Shown one piece after another: positions 1 to 8,590 of a stretch of 18,672 bases of DNA. The stretch is taken from positions 1 through 18,672 of the forward strand of contig MU129394.1 in the NCBI GenBank assembly GCA_014904985.1. The letters are read 5' to 3'. How positions within the stretch are numbered: position 1 is the stretch's first letter; every line of letters begins with the position of its first letter. A model generated the notes under the pieces. The model saw nothing but the letters and a program-made list of their open reading frames with translations. It was not told the origin of the DNA and made no database searches. Both the position numbers and the translations under genes were made by a program. This DNA comes from Hydnum rufescens UP504 (Eukaryota > Basidiomycota > Agaricomycetes > Cantharellales > Hydnaceae).

Positions 1-126
1 AAGGCAAGAGTACCAGCCATGTATGGACAAAGCAGCCACCTAAGGCAAGAGTACCAGCCATGTATGGACAAAGCAGCCACCTAAGGCAAGAGTACAAGCT
101 GGCATGCACAGGTGACAGCCTTTACT
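1..126 (+). repeat. Left inverted end with 41-bp tandem units (cut by window edge)
   Basis: Two full units and one partial 41-bp unit are seen, each starting AAGGCAAGAGTACCAGCCAT and containing GGACAAAGCAGCCACC. The third unit runs into GCATGCACAGGTGACAGCC. The whole block returns in reverse complement at 2915-3092, so these are the inverted ends of one element. More units may lie left of the window. Subterminal tandem units of this kind often serve as transposase-binding sites, but that role is inferred. Confidence 0.85.
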
Positions 127-139
127 CATAATTTATGGT

Positions 140-1395
140 GTGAATAGTGGAGAAGCACACATGAAAAACCTCAGAAATGAATTCCACAAACTTTGGCATC
201 ACAACTTCATCAAAAATGGCATGCATGAAGCTGCCAAAATCAAGGGGATTGATTTCCAAGGTCTGGCCTTTATGGATGCTAGTTAAGGCACTGGGTATGA
301 GTAATTGTGGTCAAAGCAAGATACATCTATTCAATACTCACTGACTTGTCACAAGTTCACCTTTAGCTGCAGGTGAAGGGCCTCTGACAAGAATTGAAAT
401 CACAAAACCCATTTCAATAGTCACCTGTTTTGCAACCTGCTGGAGGTATGCATAGAGATGCTCAATACCACTGAAAAACCAATAAGAAACTAATAACTGG
501 TGATAAAAAGGCACATTGCTTACACTTGATATTCCTGTGGAGTCCTGGGGCCTTCACCATCACAACAATCTAACTCAAATTTAGCCAGATTTGCCTCATG
601 CTGTTCATCTCCACAACCTCTTTGACATTGGTCCCTGATGCTTCCACATCTCCTTTGTAAGCAGGGCACTAGATGCCACATGGGTAAATGCCTTCCTGGA
701 AGCCATCTGTGTACCCTTGTCCCTTTCCCAGCATGCCTGTACCAGAGGTTTGACCACTGAATCATAGTATATCATCAAATATATGTGCACTGCTTGGGCA
801 TTTTGGGTTTTAATTTCTTCACTTTCACTGGTGTGAAGTTAGCAACACCACCAACAGAGGGAAAAGGAGAGGGAGCTGAAGGAGTCTTGGGGCCTTTGTT
901 ATATTTGAGGGATCATGATGACTAGCAAACCAGCAGGTGAGGGACTGTATGTGAGGGATAGGATGAAAAATTCAGTGTTTGCACTAAAATTGAAAGCATC
1001 CCATATACCTCTTTTTTAGTGACTATGATTTTATTCTTTTCCAAAATTTCATGCTCTTTAGTTGGCTCAATATAGACTGCTTCCAGGTCAGCTTCAATAT
1101 TGTTGCTGAGACTCCAGTGGTATTTCTCAAACCAGTTGTGGTATATTTTTTCAAGAAATGTGACTTTTGTCTTTGAATGAATAGCAGCCACATAGGAAGG
1201 GCCATGATTGTGTAGCCACTGGTGTTGGCTGGTACTCTTGGACCACTGCCTGGGTGCCATTCCAAGAGAGCTCAGAGAAGGTAATAAGCATGAGCCACTG
1301 GAATCAAAGTACAACAAACAAATGAATAATGACTCATGGTGCCACCCCCCCTCCACACCTGACAGCCTCCCAGTCACCCAAGACTGTACATGCAC
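140..1395 (-). pseudogene. Relic of an uncharacterised Agaricomycete protein family found in mobile elements
   Basis: Read on the minus strand in order, several coherent pieces survive. About 1235-1000 has a charged/aromatic block (KTKVTFLEKIYHNWFEKYHW, then acidic residues). 790-605 has YDSVVKPLVQACWERDKGTQ and further helix-like sequence. After a frame change near 620, a stretch ends GPRTPQEYQ. After an intron-like gap, about 455-350 has EHLYAYLQQVAKQVTIEMGF and VRGPSP. About 285-150 has SIHKGQTLEINPLDFGSFMH. This order matches what I recall of a large hypothetical-protein family in mushroom genomes (a KxxFL...F block, then TPEEF, then YLQ...FG, then a GP segment). No function is known to me. 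Frame changes and stops show it is broken. The family assignment is from memory and needs a profile search. Confidence 0.5.
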
Positions 1396-1512
1396 TTGCT
1401 ACCAATGGCCCTTATACCACTCTCAAATCAACTTTTTTTTTTTTTCAAAGTGTCCATCCAGATCACTTTGCTTTGCAATGCAATAGCAGAGCTTAGGACC
1501 ACTGTCACCACC

Positions 1513-2079
1513 ATGAATATGACTCTAGTGAAATTAGTTCTTGCTCCTGTTGCAAGTGGTGCAGACTCCCTAGAAGTCCCAAGCCTTGAGGCCCTTAATA
1601 TCACAGCATCACCTGTTGATATCTCACCTGTTCAGCTCAACTTCATACCTATCAGCACCATCCCAATAGTATCACCAATAATTGCTCCTGCTGCATTCCC
1701 TGCCATGATGTCCATCACTGTGGGACTGACTGTGTCACCCAGTACATTGCCTTCACCTGCACCTATTGCAACACCCAACCCACCCACCAAAGCACTCTCT
1801 GGAGTCCAATTTGGTGAGGCCATGAGAGATGTATTCTTTAGCCAGCACTGGTACCTTATTACAAAAGGTCTCCAGACTGGTGTGTTCCAATCCTGGTAAT
1901 TCAATTCAATTTCTGTCTTTGCTATCACAGAGAGCTAATGTATACATAGGGAGAAGACCTCCCCATTGGTTACAGGGGTGTCCCACACTGTCTACTACTG
2001 CATTCCCAATGCTGGTGCTGGGTGGATTCACTATGGACATGCACTCCAAGCTGGCAATGTCAAGACAATTACTCCTTAG
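1513..2079 (+). CDS. Small protein with viroplasmin / RNase H1 N-terminal-like domain, one intron
   Basis: Exon 1 (1513-1895) and exon 2 (1950-2079) join across a 54-bp GT-AG intron to give an open frame of 170 residues ending at TAG 2077-2079. The start is the ATG in CACCATGAATATG. Earlier in-frame ATGs exist, and a T13 tract followed by AAAG near 1449 could be an upstream intron acceptor, so the 5' end is uncertain. Residues 1 to about 105 are rich in Pro, Ser, Thr and Ile. The C-terminal ~65 residues carry QHWYLITKGLQTGVFQSW and, after the splice, SPLVTGVSHTVYY and ALQAGNVKTITP. The pattern YxVxxGxxxGVFxSWxxxxxxVxGVS is that of the viroplasmin-like domain at RNase H1 N-termini, which binds RNA/DNA hybrids in RNase H1. 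No RNase H catalytic domain follows. It is one of the few frames here without a stop. Confidence 0.65.
1896..1949 (+). other. Spliceosomal intron in the viroplasmin-like gene
   Basis: The 54-bp intron starts GTAATTC and ends ACATAG. Skipping it keeps the frame and completes the Trp codon of the QSW motif before the SPLVTGVS segment. The length is typical of basidiomycete introns. Confidence 0.65.
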
Positions 2080-2914
2080 TTCAATGCTCATCACTGTCCA
2101 TGATATACATTTTTTTGTGATACCAAATCCCATGTTATGCACAATCAGAATTATGAGTTTATTAGATGCTTGGGTGGAGAAAACTAGACTGATACTGTAA
2201 TTTGGCAAGTAGATGCAAATGAAGCTGAGAATTGCCTGGAATTGAGGCTGGAATCTGGATTCCTACTTCAGAGTCTGGCTGTGTTCTGGCTCTGGGACCC
2301 AGTTTGGATGTCACAGAAATGTTTCTCAGAAATGGGTTTCTGAGAAAAATTTCTGGGGTATCTGAACAGGCCCTAATTCACTTGGAACTATGATTTCAAT
2401 CTCTGGGACTTGATATTAGGGAGCTTCAGAATACAAGAATTTACCCAGAATTGAGGCTGGCCCATTTTGACCTTGGATTCCAAGACAGATTCTAAGCTGA
2501 ATTCCATATTATGGGCCTTTCACTTCTGTAGAACCTTGCCAGGTATGGTAACAAAGATTGGCTCAAATATAAATTCCTCAAAATACCAAATATAGTATCT
2601 AATCAGCATTGTAGCATGTCAACAGATTATCAGTCTGAACCTCCCTGAAGAATTTTCAGTATGGCCAATTCTATCTGCTCACTCCTATTCAAGTCACTCA
2701 TTGTCATGCAGATTGAAAAGAGAGTTTTTATGAGTTGAGAATCATAAGACAGTATAAAATAAATGAGAATGCAGCATATGGTGGCTAATCCTTGAAGTAT
2801 TCACATGCATACACTGTACTAGTAGACTACCTTGAATTGGTGAACCCCAGTTATTGTTCAGTTTGGACCTTCTGCTCTCATTTTCTCATTAAGAGTATAT
2901 AATGGCTCTTAAAA
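2080..2914. other. Non-coding interior of the TIR element, with one perfect hairpin and internal short repeats
   Basis: I see no coherent reading frame. Positions 2322-2347 form a perfect hairpin (TTTCTCAGAAA, loop TGGG, TTTCTGAGAAA). The phrase GAATTGAGGCTGG followed by TGGATTCC occurs twice, near 2240 and 2451, suggesting a degenerate internal duplication. The rest is AT-rich with nothing recognisable. Confidence 0.5.
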
Positions 2915-3092
2915 GAGTAAAGGCTGTCACCCATGCATGCCAGCTTGTACTCTTGCTTAGGTGGCTGCTTTGTCCATACATGGCTGGTACTCTTGCCTTA
3001 GGTGGCTGCTTTGTCCATACATGACTGGTACTCTTGCCTTAGGTGGCTGCTTTGTCCTTACATGGCTTGTACTCTTGCCTTAGGTGGCTGCT
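2915..3092 (-). repeat. Right inverted end with four 41-bp units
   Basis: This is the reverse complement of the left end. GAGTAAAGGCTGTCACCC is followed by four copies of the unit containing GTACTCTTGCCTTAGGTGGC, starting near 2947, 2987, 3028 and 3069. The first copy lacks one C and the last is cut after GGTGGCTGCT. The inner border matches position 126 on the left. The outer border is placed where similarity to the unit stops. Confidence 0.85.
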
Positions 3093-3125
3093 GTGAGCCT
3101 ATGGTGCCAGCTTTGAGCCTGCCAT

Positions 3126-3231
3126 TGTTAGTATGAGAGGATTGGATTAATCTTGTTTTTATTACATAATCCACATGATGTATATAGCTTGGGAATTCCT
3201 GATCTCCTATCAAGTTTTTCTTTTGCCAACA
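3126..3231 (+). repeat. 5' LTR of the TRIM
   Basis: This 106-bp repeat aligns with the 3' LTR along its length (shared TAATCCACATGATGTA, AAGTTTTTCTTT and CCAACA). The two LTRs have diverged visibly and differ by a small indel after TGTTRG, so the insertion is not recent. Confidence 0.85.
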
Positions 3232-3244
3232 GGCTATGGGCCCC
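3232..3244 (+). other. Primer binding site, half-tRNA iMet type
   Basis: GGCTATGGGCCCC abuts the 5' LTR. It is complementary to the anticodon-stem region of eukaryotic initiator tRNA-Met (ATG being the complement of its CAU anticodon), not to the tRNA 3' end. This is the arrangement known for copia, and it fixes the element on the plus strand. Confidence 0.7.
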
Positions 3245-3747
3245 AATTAAGCTCTGTGATACCTGGAGATTAACCCACAGTGAAGTGGTGTTCCTGTCTC
3301 CCTGGCTCTAATGTCCCCATGCTGCATGCACCACCTTCCTTGTGCCCATGAATCCCACCATGTGTGTGGATTCATCACATGACCAAACCCAAACTCATAT
3401 TCAACCCCATGACACTGTATCTGAAAGTATAGCCTGTATTGAATTGAAGCTGTAACCTGCAACCATGGCCCCTGTGGCTAACCTGCAACTGAAACTGAAA
3501 CCATTCCTGTACCCTGAAAAAGTTACCTGACTGTATTGTGGCTGACCTGCACCCATAACCCAAACCCATGACTGTAACCCATAACCCATGATGCTGTTAC
3601 ACCCCATCTTCACCCATCACATGCACACCCTCCATTCCTTTGTACTGCCAGTGCAGATATCCCTTATGTAACCAACCCTGTCACTCTCTTTTTTCATTTG
3701 TTCCTGGTGGACTTTTTTTTCTATTCTGATTGAGACCTGTCCTCTGC

Positions 3748-3850
3748 TGTTGGGATTGGATCAGTCTCATCTTGATTATGTAATCCACATGATGTACAGT
3801 ATATCACTCAGGATCCCCTGACCCCCTATTAAGTTTTTCTTTCACCAACA
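3748..3850 (+). repeat. 3' LTR of the TRIM
   Basis: This 103-bp repeat runs from TGTTGGGATTGG to CACCAACA and is followed at once by the target duplication GCCAT. Confidence 0.85.
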
Positions 3851-4112
3851 GCCATAAGTCTGTATGCCTGGATTTAAAAATATTGATATAATCTGTATTT
3901 TCATGAGATGATAACCACCACATTGATTATGCCAAATTGAAATGCATTTCATCAAGGTATTTTAAATGGAAATTCATATCAGAATAGCATTTGGGACTCT
4001 GGAGCCAATACACTTGTTTCTGAGGATGTCAAATTCAGATGTGGAATCAAGACAATGCTCCCCATATGCACTCTACAGAATATGCCCATATTCTCATCCA
4101 GTGCCCCCCTTT

Positions 4113-4528
4113 GCTAATACACCCCCCCTGCTAATACACCCCCCTGCTAATACACCCCCCTGCTAATACACCCCCCCTGCTAATACACCCCCCCTGCTAA
4201 TACACCCCCCTGCTAATACACCCCCCTGCTAATACACCCCCCTGCTAATACACCCCCCTGCTAATACACCCCCCTGCTAATACACCCCCCCTGCTAATAC
4301 ACCCCCCCTGCTAATACACCCCCCTGCTAATACACCCCCCCTGCTAATACACCCCCCCTGCTAATACACCCCCCCTGCTAATACACCCCCCCTGCTAATA
4401 CACCCCCCCTGCTAATACACCCCCCCTGCTAATACACCCCCCCTGCTAATACACCCCCCTGCTAATACACCCCCCCTGCTAATACACCCCCCCTGCTAAT
4501 ACACCCCCCCTGCTAATACACCCCACCC
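4113..4528. repeat. C-rich 16/17-bp minisatellite, about 25 copies
   Basis: The unit is GCTAATACACCCCCC(C)T. I count 25 GCTAATACAC starts between 4113 and 4512 (mean spacing 16.6 bp); units differ almost only in the C-run, usually 6 or 7. The minus strand is G-rich with one G-run per unit, so G-quadruplex on that strand and i-motif on the plus strand are plausible. Such uniform units imply recent expansion. Confidence 0.95.
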
Positions 4529-4670
4529 CTTATTGGTAACACCCCCCCTCCCTTCCTGGTAGTACGCCCCCCTCTGGAGTTACCAACCTCCCCTAACAAA
4601 CCCCCCCTTGGAATTAGACCCACCCCTCTGAAGGTAATAATCCCCCCCCCATTTAACAACCCCCTGGGCT
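4529..4670. repeat. Degenerate C-tract flank of the minisatellite
   Basis: At least five further C-runs of 4-9 bases occur here with varied spacers (GGTAACACC, GTAGTACGCC, GTTACCAACC, AATTAGACC, GTAATAATCC). They look like older, diverged units of the same or a related array. Confidence 0.55.
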
Positions 4671-4744
4671 AGTGGATTGATTGTGCTCCCTCAGTACCAC
4701 TTAGAAGTGCCAGTACATAGGATTCTAATTACCAAATAAATGTG

Positions 4745-4835
4745 TAGTCTCCTGAGTCTTATTGGTTAAGGTGGATTGCTGCTGTAATGGCATTGAGAGG
4801 TCCCATGTTCAAACCTGAGTGAGGGTGCTTGTTTT
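4745..4835 (+). repeat. tRNA-derived head, possible SINE or tRNA relic
   Basis: TGGTTAAGGTGG (4763-4774) resembles a Pol III A box. ATGTTCAAACC (4805-4815) resembles a B box GTTCGAANCC in which CG has decayed to CA. The spacing of about 40 bp fits tRNA geometry. Acceptor and T stems do not pair well, so it is not a working tRNA. A family of copies would be needed to prove a SINE, and its 3' end is not visible. Confidence 0.4.
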
Positions 4836-5299
4836 TGGCACTGTGGCTCTCATCACATGGGATCCGCCGGCTCACTGCCCAGTTCAAACTCTGCAGATGA
4901 GCTAAGCAAAATTGAGACTCTGAAGATGAGGTAATCCTTGACCTAACTCCCTTCTGTTATAGATATAGCATTGAATCTTGCAGATCCACATTACACCTTG
5001 ACCTGTTATTGGTATGGGAAGCTTCACAGGGTACAACAGACCACCAAGGAGTCTGGAATCAAATCCTCTTCATTTCAGCATTCTCCAGAGCTTTTTTTTT
5101 TTGCTCACAACCACCATTGTTACTCCACTGTCATTACTTGGGCCTCATCCTGATGTCCACACCTTGACACTGAGCAGTAAGCCTATTTACTCTTGTCTCC
5201 ATTGTATGCTTGTTTAGTAACCCTTTTTGAGCCTTGGGCTGCAGATCCTTGAGCTCAATGATGCTTCTTGCACCACATTGCTATTGCACTCTTTGTGCT
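4836..5299. other. No gene seen; contains a T10 run
   Basis: The short plus-strand frames have no recognisable motif. A run of ten T near 5092 is the only notable feature. It may include the body of the putative SINE, but I see no boundary. Confidence 0.4.
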
Positions 5300-5515
5300 G
5301 ATGCCTCTCCCCCTTGCTCCCTATCTGTGTTCACACATCTCTCTCCACTCTTACTGCCAATGTCTCTCACTCTTGTGCCCTGCCTGTGTTCACACCTCCA
5401 TCTCCACTCTTACCACAGATGCCTCTCACTCTCATGCTCTCTATCTGTGTTCACACCTTCATCTCCACTGTGGTGTCTCTTGCCCTCAGTCCCTGTTCAT
5501 GTTCTAACATTGTCC
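5300..5515. repeat. Imperfect ~60-bp tandem repeat, 3.5 copies
   Basis: Units share ATGCCTCTCACTC and CTGTGTTCACAC, the latter starting near 5325, 5384 and 5445, so the period is 59-61 bp. The pyrimidine-rich strand gives long open frames full of Leu, Ser, Cys and His, which are a by-product of the repeat and not genes. Confidence 0.8.
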
Positions 5516-5872
5516 ATTCCCCCATGCAACTACCCTGAGCCACTCTCACTCAGTGCTTGTATATACAGAGACTTGGCTTGCTTGGTGGACATCTACTGGA
5601 GGTGAGAATGCTTGTTCAGTAGAATGGGGTTGATGGTGCTGATGTCAACATCCACAGATGAGTGGGCTGCTACTGCTACTGGGTTCCTCAATGGGATGTA
5701 CTTTATTGTTTCATCATGCCCTGTTATGACTGTAACTAACCTACCTGTGTTTCATAGTCATTGTTGTTCCTCATATTTACTCAATGATGTCACCTCTACC
5801 CTCATGCCTTGTTGAGCTCACTATTCCTTGGCTTTATCATTACATGAGTGAACCCTGGGGCACTTGAGCTTG
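5516..5872. other. No recognisable feature
   Basis: This stretch is CpG-poor with short frames only. I see no repeat, domain or boundary. Confidence 0.4.
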
Positions 5873-6290
5873 TTAGTTACAGTCTCTCATGGCTTACTCT
5901 ATAGGGTGCCCTTGCAATTTCTTTTCCTCTGTTCTCTTAGTTACAGTCCTTCATGGTCTGCCATATAGGGTGGTCTCATGAATTTTTTTTTCTGAGTTAA
6001 TAGTTGTTTGCCCATAGGGCAAACTTTTTTTCTCCATTTGCCACATCAGGTGGATGGGAGAACCTTTCTTTTTTGAGTTCATAGTTCACCCAGTGGGCTG
6101 AACCCTTGAAAATTTTTTTTCAAGGTTGCCACTTCCTTATCACTTGGGTGAACCTATGAAAAATTTTTTCTGTCATAGACCTTCATCATTCATGCTATAG
6201 GTCCATGATTTTATTTTAGTGATGGTCCATCCCTTCCCCCTTGTGGGAGAACCTATGTATCCTTTGCATCACATGAACCCATGAAAAATC
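5873..6290. repeat. Degenerate hairpin-rich repeat region
   Basis: A 36-bp phrase starting TTAGTTACAGTC and ending ATAGGGTG occurs at 5873-5908 and 5937-5972. Hairpins follow: GTTTGCCC-ATA-GGGCAAAC at 6006-6024 and CCTTGAAAA...TTTTCAAGG at 6104-6125, with an imperfect GTTCACCC...GGGCTGAAC near 6084. The motif GAACCYATGAAAAA with T-runs recurs near 6148 and 6277, and GAGAACCT near 6058 and 6247. It looks like an old array of 40-60 bp units with inverted-repeat cores. Confidence 0.45.
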
Positions 6291-6369
6291 TTATCATGTT
6301 CTTGGCATCTACCATGTAGTTTCTCTTTCATGGCATCATGGCATGCTGTGGAAGGCCTATTTTGAACCC

Positions 6370-8290
6370 ATTTGCCCACACAACATGCACTACATTGATG
6401 ACCCACATCTCAATATCTGAGGATGGGGCCAGCAGAAAGTGGACCTGACATGTCATAAAGTCCTCAGAATACCCCTCCAAAATGCCCATTATGCCCAGTT
6501 TGGCCAAGCCAATTGTTGGACCTGAACCTCAGTGATCAAGTCTACACTCTGAGCAACCCCAACCACCACTATATTGGACAAGTGCCGAGGTCCTCTGGAA
6601 ATAAGCAATATGCTGCAGCAGTAAGTACTGTGCCTCTTCCATAACAATCCTCTGCTTATGGTGGTTCCAGGATGCTCCTCTTCTTGAGTGGACCCACATT
6701 CACAATGAATTCCTAGATGCATTGCTTCACTATGATGGGTGTGGGGATTCATTGCTAGTTCCAGGCTGCCCATCCTGCAAAGCTCCTGGGATTAGTGGCA
6801 CATATTGGTGTTCCAAGTGCCTTGATCATGAGATGATTTGTTGTGATTGTTGCCTCAAATGGCATGAATCACTTCCATTGCACCATGTACAGGTATGAGT
6901 ACTATCCAGACATCCAGATTAACTGCTGACTTTTAGATACTATAGGTTTGTAATGGCATGTTTTTTGAGCACACAACCCTTTTTGACATGGGTCTCATCA
7001 TCTATCTTGGTCATATGGGTTGCCTCATGCCAAGGGATGACCCCACCTTGTTCACCATTATACACACCAATGGGATCCACCATGTCTGTATTGTCTTCTG
7101 CAGTTGTGCAATCTCAGTCCATCCATGGCAGCAGCTTCTGTGTCATGCATGGTTTCCTGCTACCATCCACCAACTGCAAACATGTGCAACATTTGCAGTC
7201 TTAAATCATTTCCACCTGCAGACACTCCATTTGAAACTTGCCATGACTCATTTTATTGCTGCAATTGAGCATGAAACAGACAATACTGGGTTAGTGCCTG
7301 TAAAGGTATGTCATCATTTGAATACAAAATTCATACATCATGCTAATTTCTTGGTTTCTTGCACATGTCATGCAAATGGCACCATCTCCAGATGCTCAAG
7401 AGGGCTGGACAGGGCCATGATGATTCTGGGGCCAGTGGAACACAACCCAGGGAACTTGCTGTTGCCTGCCCAGCCTGCCCTCATCCTGGAATCAACCTAC
7501 CAGATGATTGGGAAATTGCTCCACCTTCAAAACAGTACAATCTACAATTTACTTCTTGGTGCCATTAAAACTAACTTAATTGCTGTATTAACCAGATTTC
7601 TCTACTCCCTTCATATCATTACCAATGCAAATTTCCACTTGAAGAACCAGTTTAAGGCTGGATCACACCCCAATCCTGGTCTTGGAACTGGTTGGGCTTA
7701 TTTTCTTGAGAACATTGCATATAAGGCATTCCTTTCAAACTATGTATCAGAAAAAGATGTGGGTTTCTAGTGATTTCTAATACTGTGCCCACTGAACAGA
7801 TTATCTCATCTTAGATATCAACCTGTAGTGGTCTCACCACATTAGACCTCACTAATACAAGGAAATCCTCTGGACTATGTGTGACTGGTGTCAGTGCATC
7901 CATCTGTACATGTCAAGGCTGTATTCATCCTCTGGGACTCAGAGATCTTCAGAAGGATGAATGGCAAGTTTCCCCTTGTGTTCACTGCCACAGTCACTAA
8001 TACTGATTGTTCAGATACAGCAACATGGATTATATTTTTTTTCAAGTATTAATCATGCAGTCTGCATAGGATCCTCTTATCATACAACATCGTTTGCCAA
8101 TGGTCAAAGAAGCAACCACAATACCAAGCTCCCCCTTGCATTACAAGTTGAATTCTTATCCTTTAATGTGTATAGCCCTTGTGTTGAACTCCATCATGTT
8201 AAGTCTTTGTGGTTGAGGCCATTGACATTGGTTGATGTCAATTTTGATGTCAAAACCATCCATCCAAGGTCAAAATTCAGTTTTTGATGA
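6370..8290 (+). pseudogene. KDZ (Kyakuja-Dileera-Zisupton) transposase relic, N-terminal CxC2 half
   Basis: The splice-joined plus-strand reading gives, in order: an N-terminal region with SEDGAS; DAPLLEWTHIHNEFLDALL; a CxC2 zinc cluster (GCPSCKAPGISGTYWCSKC, then CCDCCLKWH and LPLHHVQ); NGMFFEHTTLFDMGL and LGHMG; WFPATIHQLQTCATFAVLNH; TDNTGLVPVK; MLKRAGQGHDDSG; CPACPHPGINLPDDWE; FLYSLHIITNANFHLKN; ISTCSGLTTLDLTNT; NMDYIFF; and NIVCQW. This is the characteristic order of fungal KDZ transposases. Introns are 6621-6670, 6893-6945, 7306-7364 (acceptor AG now AC), 7535-7595, 7759-7814 and 7964-8014 (GC donor). The joined Arg codon at 7963/8015 reads TGA. The segment that should read SYD before IVCQW reads SYH with a shift, so the expected first acidic residue is lost. 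Nothing recognisable follows about 8290, so the C-terminal half is missing. Confidence 0.9.
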
Positions 8291-8311
8291 TCATTTGACA
8301 TCAACCCCAAT
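8228..8311. repeat. 84-bp inverted repeat, TTGGTTGATGTCAA / TTGACATCAACCCCAA
   Basis: TTGGTTGATGTCAA at the left is matched in reverse complement by TTGACATCAACCCCAA at the right, apart from two extra C. A perfect TTTTGATGTCAAAA palindrome lies inside. It could be a tiny MITE-like insertion that ends the KDZ relic, or TIR debris. No target duplication is evident. Confidence 0.4.
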
Positions 8312-8590
8312 TTAAGCCTCTCAGGCCCTGACAACATGTCAAAATGGTACTCCTTTTGAGCTAAGGCTATATGGCTGACCAGCCTGCTCCATATAAAGTC
8401 ACTAATAGTCAGGTAAAGGCTTATTTCCTTTTACATCAGCCTTCATTTACACTTCTATTATTTCCTTTTCAGCCTTACCCTGCAATTCATCTGTGATCAC
8501 CAGGTACAGGCAACCTGTGGCAAAGGTTCACAGAGGTACAATGTCATTTTCCACTACTCACAATAGTACAACAAACTCAATTTTGATGTC
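8312..8590. other. No recognisable feature
   Basis: Two pyrimidine-rich tracts ending in CAG occur, but no coding frame joins across them. The expected C-terminal half of the KDZ transposase is not here. Confidence 0.35.

Larger units (their letters stand above)
1..3092. mobile_element. TIR-bounded DNA element with tandem-unit termini, two divergent genes, no visible transposase
   Basis: The block is defined by matching inverted ends at 1-126 and 2915-3092. Between them lie a minus-strand coding relic (about 140-1395) and a plus-strand gene (about 1513-2079), arranged head to head. No DDE or KDZ transposase is readable on either strand, so the copy is probably non-autonomous or moved by an unrecognised enzyme. 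The left outer edge, and therefore a target duplication, is outside the window. The superfamily cannot be assigned. The similar layout of related mushroom elements is recalled only in general terms. Confidence 0.65.
3126..3850 (+). mobile_element. TRIM: terminal-repeat retrotransposon in miniature, copia-type primer site
   Basis: This 725-bp element has two LTRs (3126-3231 and 3748-3850) that begin TGTTRG and end CCAACA. It is flanked by the 5-bp direct repeat GCCAT at 3121-3125 and 3851-3855. Directly after the 5' LTR lies GGCTATGGGCCCC. That matches the complement of the initiator-Met tRNA anticodon stem-loop, the half-tRNA primer used by Drosophila copia (its site reads GGTTATGGGCCCAG). 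The ~515-bp interior has no gag or pol and is rich in ACCCATAACCC-like phrases. No clear polypurine tract precedes the 3' LTR. It would need proteins from an autonomous copia element to move. Confidence 0.85.

Noticed and set aside
1632..1928. Minus-strand ORF of 98 residues
   Set aside because: It is antisense to the viroplasmin-like gene, which has a motif-supported frame and splice.
3232..3262. Reverse-strand primer site resembling TGGTATCAGAGC
   Set aside because: The match needs an extra base and lies on the wrong strand and side for the LTR pair; the copia half-tRNA site fits better.
3247..3613. Overlapping minus-strand ORFs inside the TRIM
   Set aside because: They fall in the non-coding, low-complexity interior and show no conserved motif.
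4113..4528. CRISPR-like regular repeats
   Set aside because: The units are directly adjacent with no unique spacers, and the context is eukaryotic.
4755..4830. Functional tRNA gene
   Set aside because: Acceptor, anticodon and T stems do not pair; only box-like motifs remain.
5234..5605. Plus-strand ORFs of 74-123 residues
   Set aside because: They arise from the pyrimidine-rich ~60-bp repeat; all three frames are similarly open and low in complexity.
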